The position numbers and the translations under genes were made by a program. Positions 22,689 through 30,571 of a stretch of DNA of 64,000 nucleotides are shown here, in pieces. The DNA lies in assembly GCF_036320485.1 (NCBI RefSeq), contig NZ_CP132911.1, positions 62,001-126,000 of the forward strand, read 5' to 3'. Within the stretch, counting starts at the first letter, position 1. Every line of letters starts with the position of its first letter. The DNA comes from Dyella sp. A6 (GTDB taxonomy: Bacteria; Pseudomonadota; Gammaproteobacteria; Xanthomonadales; Rhodanobacteraceae). Under the pieces are notes generated by a model that was not told the DNA's origin, searched no databases, and was given only the letters and a program-made list of their open reading frames with translations.

Positions 22689-23279
22689 TCAAGCGCGTCG
22701 CGCCTCGCGCAGGATGCCAGCCGCTTCCCTGATCACATAGAGTGCGATGGCTGTGCCGATCACCAGGTCGGGCCATGGCCGGTGCCACCACCAGACCAGC
22801 ATGCCGGATGCGATGACGGCCAGGTTGGCGACGACATCCGTGCGGGTGAAAAGCCACGTGGCGCGAAGGTGCACCTCGCCCTGGCGAAAGCGCTGCAACA
22901 GCACCAGCACGGTGGCGTTCACCAGCAGCGAGAGGCAGGCCACCGCCATCATCCATCGCCCGTCCGGCGTGCTGCCGTTGAACGCCCGCCAGGCGACGCC
23001 GAGCAACACGCTGGCGCCGAGCACCGACAGCAGCGAACCGCTGAGCGTGGCGGCACGGGCCTTGAAGGCATGGCTGCGATGCACGGCCATCAGGGCGATG
23101 CCATAGGCTGTCGCATCGGCAAGCATGTCCAGCGCGTCGGCGAGCAGGCCCATCGACTGGGCGACCAGGCCGGCGACCAGGCCGATCACGAACATCGTGG
23201 CGTTCAGGGCCAGGGCGATGCGCAGGATGCGGCGCTCCGCCGCGTTCGTGGCCTCGGCGTGGCAGCCGCAGTCGCTCAT
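22689..23279 (-). CDS. cation diffusion facilitator-family transporter
   Basis: ATG 23279, behind GGAGAGCGGG, gives a 196-residue protein beginning MSDCGCHAEA, a Cys/His-rich start that could bind metal. Six hydrophobic helices follow, and the usual cytoplasmic C-terminal domain is absent. In helix 2 the metal site reads DALDMLAD, that is DxxxD rather than the HxxxD of zinc transporters, and helix 5 has TDVVAN. It may export a divalent cation, but the altered site makes the metal uncertain. It is convergent with the porin gene. Confidence 0.8.
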   Translation of the reverse strand: MSDCGCHAEATNAAERRILRIALALNATMFVIGLVAGLVAQSMGLLADALDMLADATAYGIALMAVHRSHAFKARAATLSGSLLSVLGASVLLGVAWRAFNGSTPDGRWMMAVACLSLLVNATVLVLLQRFRQGEVHLRATWLFTRTDVVANLAVIASGMLVWWWHRPWPDLVIGTAIALYVIREAAGILREARRA

Positions 23280-23331
23280 GCGTCCCGCTCTCCGTTGGCG
23301 GCGATCAGCGCCGCCGCATGGCCGTGCAGGA

Positions 23332-23360
23332 CCGGATGGCACGGCAGGTGTGCCATCCGG
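23332..23360 (-). terminator. 10-bp perfect hairpin after Asp-box protein gene
   Basis: CCGGATGGCA and TGCCATCCGG flank a 9-nt loop downstream of the large gene that ends at 23405. No U-tract follows. Confidence 0.45.
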
Positions 23361-23371
23361 TTCGCAGGCCC

Positions 23372-23400
23372 GGCCCGCTTACATGGCATGTACGCGGGCC
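23372..23400 (-). terminator. second long hairpin directly after Asp-box protein gene
   Basis: GGCCCGC-t-TACAT and ATGTA-c-GCGGGCC pair around GGC, starting 4 nt past the stop codon. With the hairpin at 23332 it makes a double 3' structure. Confidence 0.5.
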
Positions 23401-23404
23401 ACGG

Positions 23405-26400
23405 TCATTTGCCGCAGCTCAGCGACGGGATCGCGGCGGCAGCCTGTCCGCCGGTCGATGGCTGCGCATTCCAGGCGCTGGCGGTGGCGTTGAAGTCCCC
23501 GCACAGCTCGCGGTAGGTGCGGTACAGCGATGCGGTGGGCGCGCCCTGGGCGGTGTAGTTGATCATGCCCAGCAACGCGGCCGCTTGACCGTTGATCCGG
23601 CTGAAGCTGGTGTCGCCCTTGACCGGCGGTACGGCGTAGGGTCCGCCGGACAGACCGATGGTCGCATCGGCCAGGGTGCCGGTGAGCTTTGCGATCTGCT
23701 GCTTCGAGGCCTGCGCTTCGTGACCGTTCGACAGCAGCGCGGTGCCGCGGTCGTAGGCGCGCCGGCTGGCGGCGATGACGGTGATGACCTTCTGCGCGAG
23801 CGCCAGTTGCTTGCGCATGCCCGCCTGGTCGGCCGGCGACAGCTTGATCCGCGGGTCCGGCACCAGCGTCAGCGGCTGCGTATAGGACTGGCCGTCGACG
23901 GTCAGCTTCACCAGGTAATGGCCGGGCAGGGCCATCGGTCCCTGCGGCACGAACGGGGTCTCGTGCGGTACCGCGCCCATCGACTGGTCGAAGTACAGCG
24001 CCGGCGGTGTCGCGTAGCGCAGGTTCCAGGTCACCCGATGTGCGCCGGCCGTGGCCGGCAAGGGCCGGTGCCGGCCGATCCAGAACGCCGGCGCCGGCGG
24101 CGCGGGCTGATCCAGCGCCGGAATCGGCGCGTTCGAATAGGTATGCACCACCGCACCCTTGTCATCGACAATCTGCAGCAGCACGTGCTGCGCCGGCTGC
24201 TTGAGGTAATAGTCGATGACGGCACCCTGCGGCGGATTTTCCGCGTGCGGAACCTCGGGCGGGAACGGCGTGTCCTGGTTGACGTTCGCCTGCACCAGCA
24301 CCGCTGGCCGGGGGCGGAACATGTGCACGGCCTGGTCGGCGGTGGCGGCGGTCATCTGTTCCAGCGGGGAGATGTCGTCGAGGATCCAGATGGCACGGCC
24401 GTAGGTCGCGGCGATCAGGTCGCCGTCGTGGATCTTCAGGTCCGTGTAGGCGGTGGTCGGCAGGTTCAGCCGCAGCGACTGCCAGTGGTCGCCATCGTCG
24501 AACGACACGTATACCGACGTTTCGGTGCCGGCGAACAGCAGGCCGTGACGGTGCGGGTCGTCCCGCACCACCCGCACGAAGCTGCCGGTCGGCTGGTCGG
24601 TCGGTAGGCCGGTCACGATCGGCTGCCAGGACTTGCCGTAGTCGCGCGTGCGATAGATGTGCGGCGCGTCGTCGCCCGTCGCCGAGGCGTCCACGGCGGC
24701 ATAGGCTTCGGCCGGGTCGACCCGGGACGCCTGGATGTTGACGATGCCATGGATGGAGATGCCGGGAGGCGTCACGTCCTGCCAGTGCTGGCCGTCGTCG
24801 CGGGTCAGGTAGATCACGCCGTTGTTGCTGCCGGTCCAGATCACCCCGGCCTGCAGGCGCGACGGCGACAGCGACACGATGGCGTCGCCGTGGTGCACGC
24901 CCTTCGGCGGCGGCACCGGGTCCTTGCCGGGGTGCGCGGTGAGGTCCGGGCTGATCTTCGTCCAGTGGTCGCCACCGTCACGCGTGCTCCAGACGTTCTG
25001 CGTGCCGTAGTAGAGGGTGTGCGGATGCTGCGGCGAGAACACGATGGGTGGCGAGATGGCTCGCCGGTAGTCGGTGTCGCTGACAGCGCTGATCGCGCCT
25101 ACGCCCGGGTCGACGATGCGCGCGCCCCAAGTCCGGCGGTCCAGCTTCTGCAGGAAGCCCATGTTGCCGCTGCTGAAAATGACATTCGGATCGGTCGGGT
25201 CGAGAGCCTCGAAACCAGTTTCCCAGCCCGGCAGCGGGAACCAGTCGAGGTTGGAGACCTCGCCCATCGGGCCGCGGCTGGCCACGGCGACCGCGCCACT
25301 GTCCTGCTTGGTGGCATAGACCCAGTAGGGAAAGCGGTTGTCGGTGGCGATGCGGTAGATCTCCGCGGTGGGCTGGTTGTACCAGAGGCTCCAGGTGTGG
25401 CCGCTGTCGAGGCTGATCGATGCGCCCTGGTCGCCGCCGTACACGATGTGCCTGGGATCAGTCGGGTCGATCCACCACTGGTTCGGATCGTCGCCACCCG
25501 GCGCACCCTTGAACGCCACCAGCGTGTGGCCGCCGTCGGTGGAGCGGTACACGCAGGTGCCCATGGTGTAGACCACGTCCGGATTGGCCGGGTCGACCAG
25601 CACCTGCTTGCTGGACGTATAGATGGTCTTCGTGGCGAGCGACCAGTGCTCGCCGCCGTCGTTCGAGCGGTACAGCCCGTGCTGGTTCAACAGGTAGACG
25701 CGCTGCGAGTGGGTGCCGTTGGCGACGGCGGTGGGCCCGGCCATCGCCGGCAGGCCGTGGCCCTGCAGCTTGGTCCAGGTCAGGCCCTCGTCGGTGGATT
25801 TGTACAGCGTGCGCGGTGCCGGGTGCTTGAACAGCGAATAGCCGGTGGTGCCGGGCGGGTGGTAGGTCTGCGCCACCGTGGCGAAGACCACGCGCGGGTT
25901 GTCGCTGGCCCAGGACAGGTAGGTGGCGCCGAAATTCGGCTCGGCGGCCAGCACCAGTTGCCAGCTGCGCCCGCCATCGGTGCTGCGGAACACGCCGCGC
26001 TGGCCGCCCTGCTTGTGCTGCGTGCCGCGCACGGCGGCCAGCAGTAGGTCGGGGTTGTGCGGGTCGACCAGCAGCCAGCTGATGGCGCCGACATGTTTCA
26101 GGCCGGTGTTGTGCCAGGTCACGCCGGCGTCGGTCGATTTCCACAGCCCGCTGCCGTACTGCACACCGAAGACGCTGCCGGTGCCCGCGTAGATGACCGA
26201 CGGCTTGGACGGCGCCACGGCCAGCGCGGTGATGCCGCGGATCGCATGCACGGCATCGGTGACCGGGTGCCAGGTCACGCCGGCGTTCTCGGTCTTCCAG
26301 ACACCGCCGTTGTCGGTACCCACGTAGCCGAGCGCCGGTTGTCCGGGTACACCGGCGACCGAGTCCACCTTGCCGGCGATGAACGGGCCGATGTTGCGCC

Positions 26401-26527
26401 AGTGCATGCCCTGCAGCAACGACGGACTCACTTGGGCCTGCGCCACGGGTGCGAAACAGAGGGTGGCGGCGATCAACGCCACGGGTCCGATGGCACGGAC
26501 CGCATTCATTCCAAACCGCAGGGTCAT
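23405..26527 (-). CDS. large secreted Asp-box (BNR) beta-propeller protein
   Basis: ATG 26527 gives 1040 residues with a signal peptide (IGPVALIAATLCFAPVAQA). About ten Asp-box repeats of SxDxGxxW type are visible (STDAGVTWH, STDGGRSWQ, STDEGLTWT, SNDGGEHWS, TRDGGDHWT, TRDDGQHWQ, TRDYGKSWQ, SFDDGDHWQ), as in two seven-bladed propellers of the VPS10/GH74/sialidase type. The C-terminal 250 residues lack repeats and look like a beta domain plus a helical bundle. Proteins of this layout are often called glycosyl hydrolases, but I see no assignable catalytic pair, so function is open. It appears to be a single-gene unit. Confidence 0.8.
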   Translation of the reverse strand: MTLRFGMNAVRAIGPVALIAATLCFAPVAQAQVSPSLLQGMHWRNIGPFIAGKVDSVAGVPGQPALGYVGTDNGGVWKTENAGVTWHPVTDAVHAIRGITALAVAPSKPSVIYAGTGSVFGVQYGSGLWKSTDAGVTWHNTGLKHVGAISWLLVDPHNPDLLLAAVRGTQHKQGGQRGVFRSTDGGRSWQLVLAAEPNFGATYLSWASDNPRVVFATVAQTYHPPGTTGYSLFKHPAPRTLYKSTDEGLTWTKLQGHGLPAMAGPTAVANGTHSQRVYLLNQHGLYRSNDGGEHWSLATKTIYTSSKQVLVDPANPDVVYTMGTCVYRSTDGGHTLVAFKGAPGGDDPNQWWIDPTDPRHIVYGGDQGASISLDSGHTWSLWYNQPTAEIYRIATDNRFPYWVYATKQDSGAVAVASRGPMGEVSNLDWFPLPGWETGFEALDPTDPNVIFSSGNMGFLQKLDRRTWGARIVDPGVGAISAVSDTDYRRAISPPIVFSPQHPHTLYYGTQNVWSTRDGGDHWTKISPDLTAHPGKDPVPPPKGVHHGDAIVSLSPSRLQAGVIWTGSNNGVIYLTRDDGQHWQDVTPPGISIHGIVNIQASRVDPAEAYAAVDASATGDDAPHIYRTRDYGKSWQPIVTGLPTDQPTGSFVRVVRDDPHRHGLLFAGTETSVYVSFDDGDHWQSLRLNLPTTAYTDLKIHDGDLIAATYGRAIWILDDISPLEQMTAATADQAVHMFRPRPAVLVQANVNQDTPFPPEVPHAENPPQGAVIDYYLKQPAQHVLLQIVDDKGAVVHTYSNAPIPALDQPAPPAPAFWIGRHRPLPATAGAHRVTWNLRYATPPALYFDQSMGAVPHETPFVPQGPMALPGHYLVKLTVDGQSYTQPLTLVPDPRIKLSPADQAGMRKQLALAQKVITVIAASRRAYDRGTALLSNGHEAQASKQQIAKLTGTLADATIGLSGGPYAVPPVKGDTSFSRINGQAAALLGMINYTAQGAPTASLYRTYRELCGDFNATASAWNAQPSTGGQAAAAIPSLSCGK

Positions 26528-26859
26528 GGCAGGCAGGCTCCAGATTCGATGTGTGGCTGTGCGTCGACGGTTTGCACGGCATGCGAGAGACTTATCGTGT
26601 CGAGTATAAGCGCGCCGTGGCACGGACATGCCGGTGTTGCGACAGATCGACGCCAGTTCAAATGCCGAACTGGCGACATGCGCACATGCCGGGTGTGCAT
26701 GCCCTGTCTTGCGGCGCGTGCAGAGATCGTCGTCGATCAGCATGCCGGCGAGTATGATCGGCCCCCGGTTGCTGTCCGGTGCAGGTCGACCACCCGCGCA
26801 GACACCGTGATGTGGCATGCAGAAACGTCAATGAGAACGGTCTTGCCCAAGGATCATTC
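26528..26859. other. 332-bp divergent intergenic region
   Basis: This region separates the leftward Asp-box gene from the rightward DUF418 gene and presumably holds both promoters. The only clear structure is a short inverted repeat at 26651-26675. No credible gene was seen. Confidence 0.5.
26651..26675. repeat. 9-bp inverted repeat
   Basis: CGCCAGTTC and GAACTGGCG are exact complements around AAATGCC. Without a U-tract and between divergent promoters, it could be an operator rather than a terminator. Confidence 0.5.
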
Positions 26860-28083
26860 ATGACACGTGGAAGTGCGTCGTTGTGTTCACCCACCGATGC
26901 CGTGGTACGACCCGTTGCGGACAGGGACCGCATCCGCTCCATCGACATACTTCGTGGCATCGCCCTGTTCGGCGTGCTCGTGGTCAACCTGGTCGACGAG
27001 TTCCGGGTATCGTTGTTCCGGCAGTTCCTTCCGCATCGGCCCTCGCCGTTTCCGCTTGAACATGCCCTTGCGCAGGGCATCTCCATGTTCGTCGAGATGA
27101 GAGCATTTGCGCTGTTCTCGATACTGTTCGGTGTCGGGCTGGCAATCCAGTTCGAACGGCTGGCCCGCAGCGGGTCGCGGCTGCGTCTGCTGCTCCGGCG
27201 CCTGCTGGTATTGCTGGCCATCGGCCTGGTGCATCTGCTGCTGATCTGGAACGGGGACATCCTGACCGAGTACGCGCTGGCAGGTTTCGTGGTCCTGCCG
27301 TTCCTGTGGCTGCCGACAAGGGCCGCAGTGCTCGTCGCCATGGGCCTGCTGGCTTTTTACACGGCGATCCCAGCCCTTGCACTGCCGATCGCCTGGCCTT
27401 CCGCGGTGTGGCTGCAACAGCATGTCATGGCGGCAAACCACGTCTATGCGACCGGCGGATACGGAAGCATCGTGCGCTTCAGCTGGGGCGAGCTGCCCTA
27501 CATCTTGCCGCTGCACGAGAATGTATTTCCACGCACCCTGGGGCTGTTCCTGCTTGGCATGGTGGCGTGGCGTAGTGGTGTGCTGCGGGAACCGCATCGG
27601 TACCGGCGACGGCTGTCGGCGGTGGCGGGCGTCGGGCTGATACTGGGTACGCTGATGGGTTTGCCGGAGGCACTACCCGCAATGGCACCCTGGCTTGCGT
27701 CCGCCGCGACAAGAGCCTGTCTCTCGAACGCAGCCAATGTCCTCATGGGCCTGGGATATGGAGCGACGGTCATCGTGCTGGTCGAGTTCACCCGCGCTTC
27801 GCGCGTGCTCGGGATCTTCGCGCCGCTTGGCCGCATGGCCTTTACTAATTACCTGATGCAGTCCGTGATCTTCAGCTGGGTGTTCTACGGCTACGGACTG
27901 GGTTGCTTCGGTCGAATGGGCCTGCTCGAGGCGCTTGCTCTTGGCCTTGCTGTCTACGTTGGCCAGATCGTCCTCAGTGCGATCTGGCTGCGCCGATACC
28001 GATTCGGTCCCATCGAGTGGCTGTGGCGTACCCTGATGTACGGTGTCCGCCAGCCGATGCTGATGCCCGGAACCGCTGGATAA
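26860..28083 (+). CDS. DUF418 (YeiB-like) membrane protein
   Basis: ATG 26860 follows AAGGA by 7 nt and gives a 407-residue protein. It starts with a short cytoplasmic segment, then RIRSIDILRGIALFGVLVVN, the typical opening of DUF418/YeiB proteins, and continues with about ten transmembrane helices and the C-terminal FTNYLMQSVIFSW and RFGPIEWLWR motifs. DUF418 proteins are related in layout to acyltransferase-type membrane proteins; their role is unknown. It may be cotranscribed with the small secreted protein 39 nt downstream. Confidence 0.88.
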   Translation: MTRGSASLCSPTDAVVRPVADRDRIRSIDILRGIALFGVLVVNLVDEFRVSLFRQFLPHRPSPFPLEHALAQGISMFVEMRAFALFSILFGVGLAIQFERLARSGSRLRLLLRRLLVLLAIGLVHLLLIWNGDILTEYALAGFVVLPFLWLPTRAAVLVAMGLLAFYTAIPALALPIAWPSAVWLQQHVMAANHVYATGGYGSIVRFSWGELPYILPLHENVFPRTLGLFLLGMVAWRSGVLREPHRYRRRLSAVAGVGLILGTLMGLPEALPAMAPWLASAATRACLSNAANVLMGLGYGATVIVLVEFTRASRVLGIFAPLGRMAFTNYLMQSVIFSWVFYGYGLGCFGRMGLLEALALGLAVYVGQIVLSAIWLRRYRFGPIEWLWRTLMYGVRQPMLMPGTAG

Positions 28084-28122
28084 CGACTCGTCAAACAAGA
28101 CTGGCTCGCAAGGAGGTGTGAG

Positions 28123-28506
28123 ATGAAACGTTTCGTCACCGCTGTACTGTGCCTTTGTGTTGCGATCGCGGCATCGGCAGGTACGCCATCATCGGTCCAG
28201 TTCAGCGGGCTGGTGCGCAGCAACGATGGCATGCCCACGCGCTTCGACCTCGACGTGCCAACCGGCCAGCAGGTGACCCTGATCATGGGCGACGGAACCC
28301 GGCTGGAACTGGCTGCATCGGGTAGACGCGGCCATGCCCGGACCCCGATGGCGCAGCTGGTGTCGGCCAAGGGGAAGGTTCTGCACACGGCGACCTTCAC
28401 CAAGCATGGCGTTGCCGTGGTTTCCCTCGACTACGTGGTGTGCGGCAAGCGGGTGATGTACGTCAGCCCGGCGCCTTCAACGATGCCGTCGTGTCACGCC
28501 GGGTAA
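28123..28506 (+). CDS. small secreted protein of unknown function
   Basis: The 127-residue protein starts at ATG 28123 behind a near-perfect AAGGAGGTG, so it is probably well translated. It has a Sec signal (MKRFVTAVLCLCVAIAASAG), then beta-rich sequence and two cysteines (YVVCGKRV and PSCHAG) that could form a disulfide. I do not recognise a family. It sits 39 nt after the DUF418 gene and is convergent with the peroxidase gene. Confidence 0.7.
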   Translation: MKRFVTAVLCLCVAIAASAGTPSSVQFSGLVRSNDGMPTRFDLDVPTGQQVTLIMGDGTRLELAASGRRGHARTPMAQLVSAKGKVLHTATFTKHGVAVVSLDYVVCGKRVMYVSPAPSTMPSCHAG

Positions 28507-28565
28507 GCGGTGCGCCGACTGCCGCCGATAGCGTCGATTCGCCGGAATGGGCGCAGGCAAAGGCC

Positions 28566-29492
28566 TCAGTCCAGGGCATCGAGGAACGATGACGAAGGCA
28601 CGAAGAACAGGCAGCCGGTAACGGCGCGGCTGTAGTCCAGCAGCCGGTCGTAGTTGCCCGGAGGGTTGCCGACGAACATGTTGTCCAGCATCCGCTCGAT
28701 CCGGCTGGGCGACCGTGCATAGCCGATGAAATACGTGCCGAACTCACCCTTGCCCGCATCGCCGAAGGGCATGTTGTCGCGCAGGATATCCAGCTCCTCG
28801 CCATTCTCCTCGATCGTGGTGAGGACGTTGTGCGCATAGGGCGCTTTCTCGGCGTCCGCGAACTCGATGTCCGAAAGCTTGGTCCGGCCGATGATCCGTT
28901 CCTGCGTTTCGACGGCCAATGCGTTCCAGCGGCTCAGGTCGTGCAGGTACTTCTGCACGATCACATAGCTGCTGCCGCTGAAGGCGGGGTCTTCGTCGCC
29001 GATGAGCGTGGCGTCGAGTGCGGCCTGGTCCACCGGGTTTTCGGTGCCATCGACGAAACCGAGCAGGTCGCGTTCGTCGAAGTACTTGAAGCCATGCACT
29101 TCATCGGTCATGGCGACGGCATCGCCCAGCCGCATCACGATTTGCGTCGCCAGCTCGAAGCACAGGTCCATGCGCATGGCGCGAATGTGGAAAAGCAGGT
29201 CCCCGGGCGTGGAGACCGCATGATGCTGGCCGCGGATTTCCCGGAACGGGTGCAGCTCTTTCGGCCGAGGCGTGTCGAACAGCCGATCCCAGGCCACCGA
29301 GCCGATGCCTGTAATGCACGACAGCATGCCCTCGGGAGAACGGAAGCCGACGGCCCTGGTCAGGCTGGCGATATCGCTGCATAGCGACTTTGCCGTCTGG
29401 GCATGCGCGGGTTCGGGCTTCAACGTCACGACCAGGAAGATGGCGGCACGCGTCAGTTTGGATGTAACGGGTTGTGGCGTGGTCGATGACAT
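28566..29492 (-). CDS. DyP-type heme peroxidase
   Basis: ATG 29492 is preceded by GGAGGA and gives 308 residues, normal for class B (YfeX-like) dye-decolorising peroxidases. It carries the GFVDGTENP signature with the catalytic aspartate, a histidine in APYAHNV at the heme-ligand place and arginine in LRDNMPFG. No signal peptide is seen, so it is cytoplasmic or encapsulin-loaded; no encapsulin gene is nearby. It uses peroxide to oxidise aromatic or porphyrin substrates. Confidence 0.92.
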   Translation of the reverse strand: MSSTTPQPVTSKLTRAAIFLVVTLKPEPAHAQTAKSLCSDIASLTRAVGFRSPEGMLSCITGIGSVAWDRLFDTPRPKELHPFREIRGQHHAVSTPGDLLFHIRAMRMDLCFELATQIVMRLGDAVAMTDEVHGFKYFDERDLLGFVDGTENPVDQAALDATLIGDEDPAFSGSSYVIVQKYLHDLSRWNALAVETQERIIGRTKLSDIEFADAEKAPYAHNVLTTIEENGEELDILRDNMPFGDAGKGEFGTYFIGYARSPSRIERMLDNMFVGNPPGNYDRLLDYSRAVTGCLFFVPSSSFLDALD

Positions 29493-29601
29493 GTACTGGT
29501 CCTCCGATGCCCAGGGCATCCACAGCCTAGCGCATGCAAAATTGCGTGCGTAAAGCCAGCGTGAGCCGCGAATTACCGGGTATACAGGCTGCCGCCCATG
29601 G

Positions 29602-29763
29602 TCAGTTCATGGCGGTTGCCGTTATCCATTCCGACCGGCGCAGCGCACCGGGCCGTACCGCGAAACGACGCTGGATGGCGCGGCTCAGGGCGGCTTTGGA
29701 CTGGTGGCCGGCATCTGCCGCGATGTCGGCCAGCGCATCGTTCGTCTGCATGATGCGGTTGCG
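29602..29763 (-). pseudogene. truncated AraC-family regulator, C-terminal HTH relic
   Basis: The minus-strand frame encodes NDALADIAADAGHQSKAALS and RAIQRRFAVRPGALRRSEW, a clear match to the second helix-turn-helix of AraC regulators. Only about 50 residues remain: upstream the frame runs straight into an intrinsic terminator (29776-29811), and the first HTH and sensor domain are absent. No start codon or ribosome site suits it. It is read as the tail of a deleted regulator. Confidence 0.75.
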
Positions 29764-29775
29764 CGCGACTGCAGC

Positions 29776-29811
29776 ATAAAAACACGCGTGCGCCGGGCAT
29801 GGCGCACGCGT
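29776..29811 (-). terminator. intrinsic terminator of small secreted protein gene
   Basis: ACACGCGTGCGCC and GGCGCACGCGTGT form a perfect 13-bp stem with a 6-nt loop, followed on the minus strand by a T run. It lies 40 nt downstream of the gene ending at 29851. Confidence 0.9.
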
Positions 29812-29850
29812 GTGCGGTACGAGCTTTCCACGCACACTGGACGCAGGCGC

Positions 29851-30198
29851 TCAGTGGCCGATCTGCTGGCTGTTCGCGTTGAGTTGCTGGTTCATGGTTC
29901 TCTGCTGCGATTTGGTGATATAGCCGCCGTTGACCTTTGCGTCGGCGCGCTGCTGCTGCACCACAGAGCGGTCACTGGCACGTATCGCGTGCGCCTGGGC
30001 GTGGGTGAGCTCTCCCTCGCGGACCTGGTGAGTAATGCGACGGTTCTGCCGATGGGTGCGGTCGACCAATTGGTCACGACGCGGATGCCGATGATCGAAA
30101 CGGTGGTCGTGGCGCTCACCCGCCATGCCTGGCGCGGCGACCGCAATCGCGGTCAGGCCCAGAAGGATCAGGCAGCTGAAACGAGTCGAAAGGCGCAT
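29851..30198 (-). CDS. small exported His/Arg/Gln-rich protein
   Basis: ATG 30198 follows GGGGAAATCACA and gives 115 residues: a signal peptide (RFSCLILLGLTAIAVAAPGMA) and a mature part very rich in His, Arg, Gln and Asn (RHDHRFDHRHPRRDQ). A helix-loop unit, QVREGELTHAQAHAIRASD, is followed by a similar GGYITKSQQRTMNQQLN. The pattern recalls small periplasmic proteins of Xanthomonadales with EF-hand-like helix pairs, but no calcium loop is complete. Function unknown; it has its own strong terminator. Confidence 0.7.
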   Translation of the reverse strand: MRLSTRFSCLILLGLTAIAVAAPGMAGERHDHRFDHRHPRRDQLVDRTHRQNRRITHQVREGELTHAQAHAIRASDRSVVQQQRADAKVNGGYITKSQQRTMNQQLNANSQQIGH

Positions 30199-30571
30199 TG
30201 TGATTTCCCCGCTGAAGGGAGCCGTGGGCTCCGGTGCCAGCTGGGAACGCGGTCGAAGCGCGGGCGTTGACCGGGCGTGCTTTTCGCAGGCCTGTCGTTC
30301 ATGTTTGCTTTGCCACGTCCTGCGCGCTGATCTGACTGGCCATCGCACCCGAGGCCATGCCGGTCGCCTGGCAGGTGGCACCGGGCGTCGATACCGACCA
30401 TGATCGCATCCGATGCATCGATTTCGACGTATACATAACAGCCGAGCAAGCTGAACGGATTCAAGCCCATGGCATCGATGCCGATAGTATCTGTATAGCT
30501 ACGTACCGATCCCGTATCCAGCCCGAAGCACGACCGGTTGGACCGCCAACGTTCCGACCGATTGAATCCCC
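30199..30571. other. 373-bp divergent intergenic region
   Basis: It lies between the small exported protein (leftward) and the MHYT protein (rightward). It includes a palindromic GTATAC near 30429 in locally A/T-rich DNA, which may belong to the promoters. No gene or strong hairpin was seen. Confidence 0.4.

Noticed and set aside
29764..29835. N-terminal extension of the AraC relic
   Set aside because: These codons are the 13-bp terminator stem read through; they match no AraC sequence.
30199..30571. LacI-type operator around the GTATAC near 30429
   Set aside because: It shares only a 6-bp palindrome with the ATACGTAT operators and its neighbours are unrelated to maltodextrin use.
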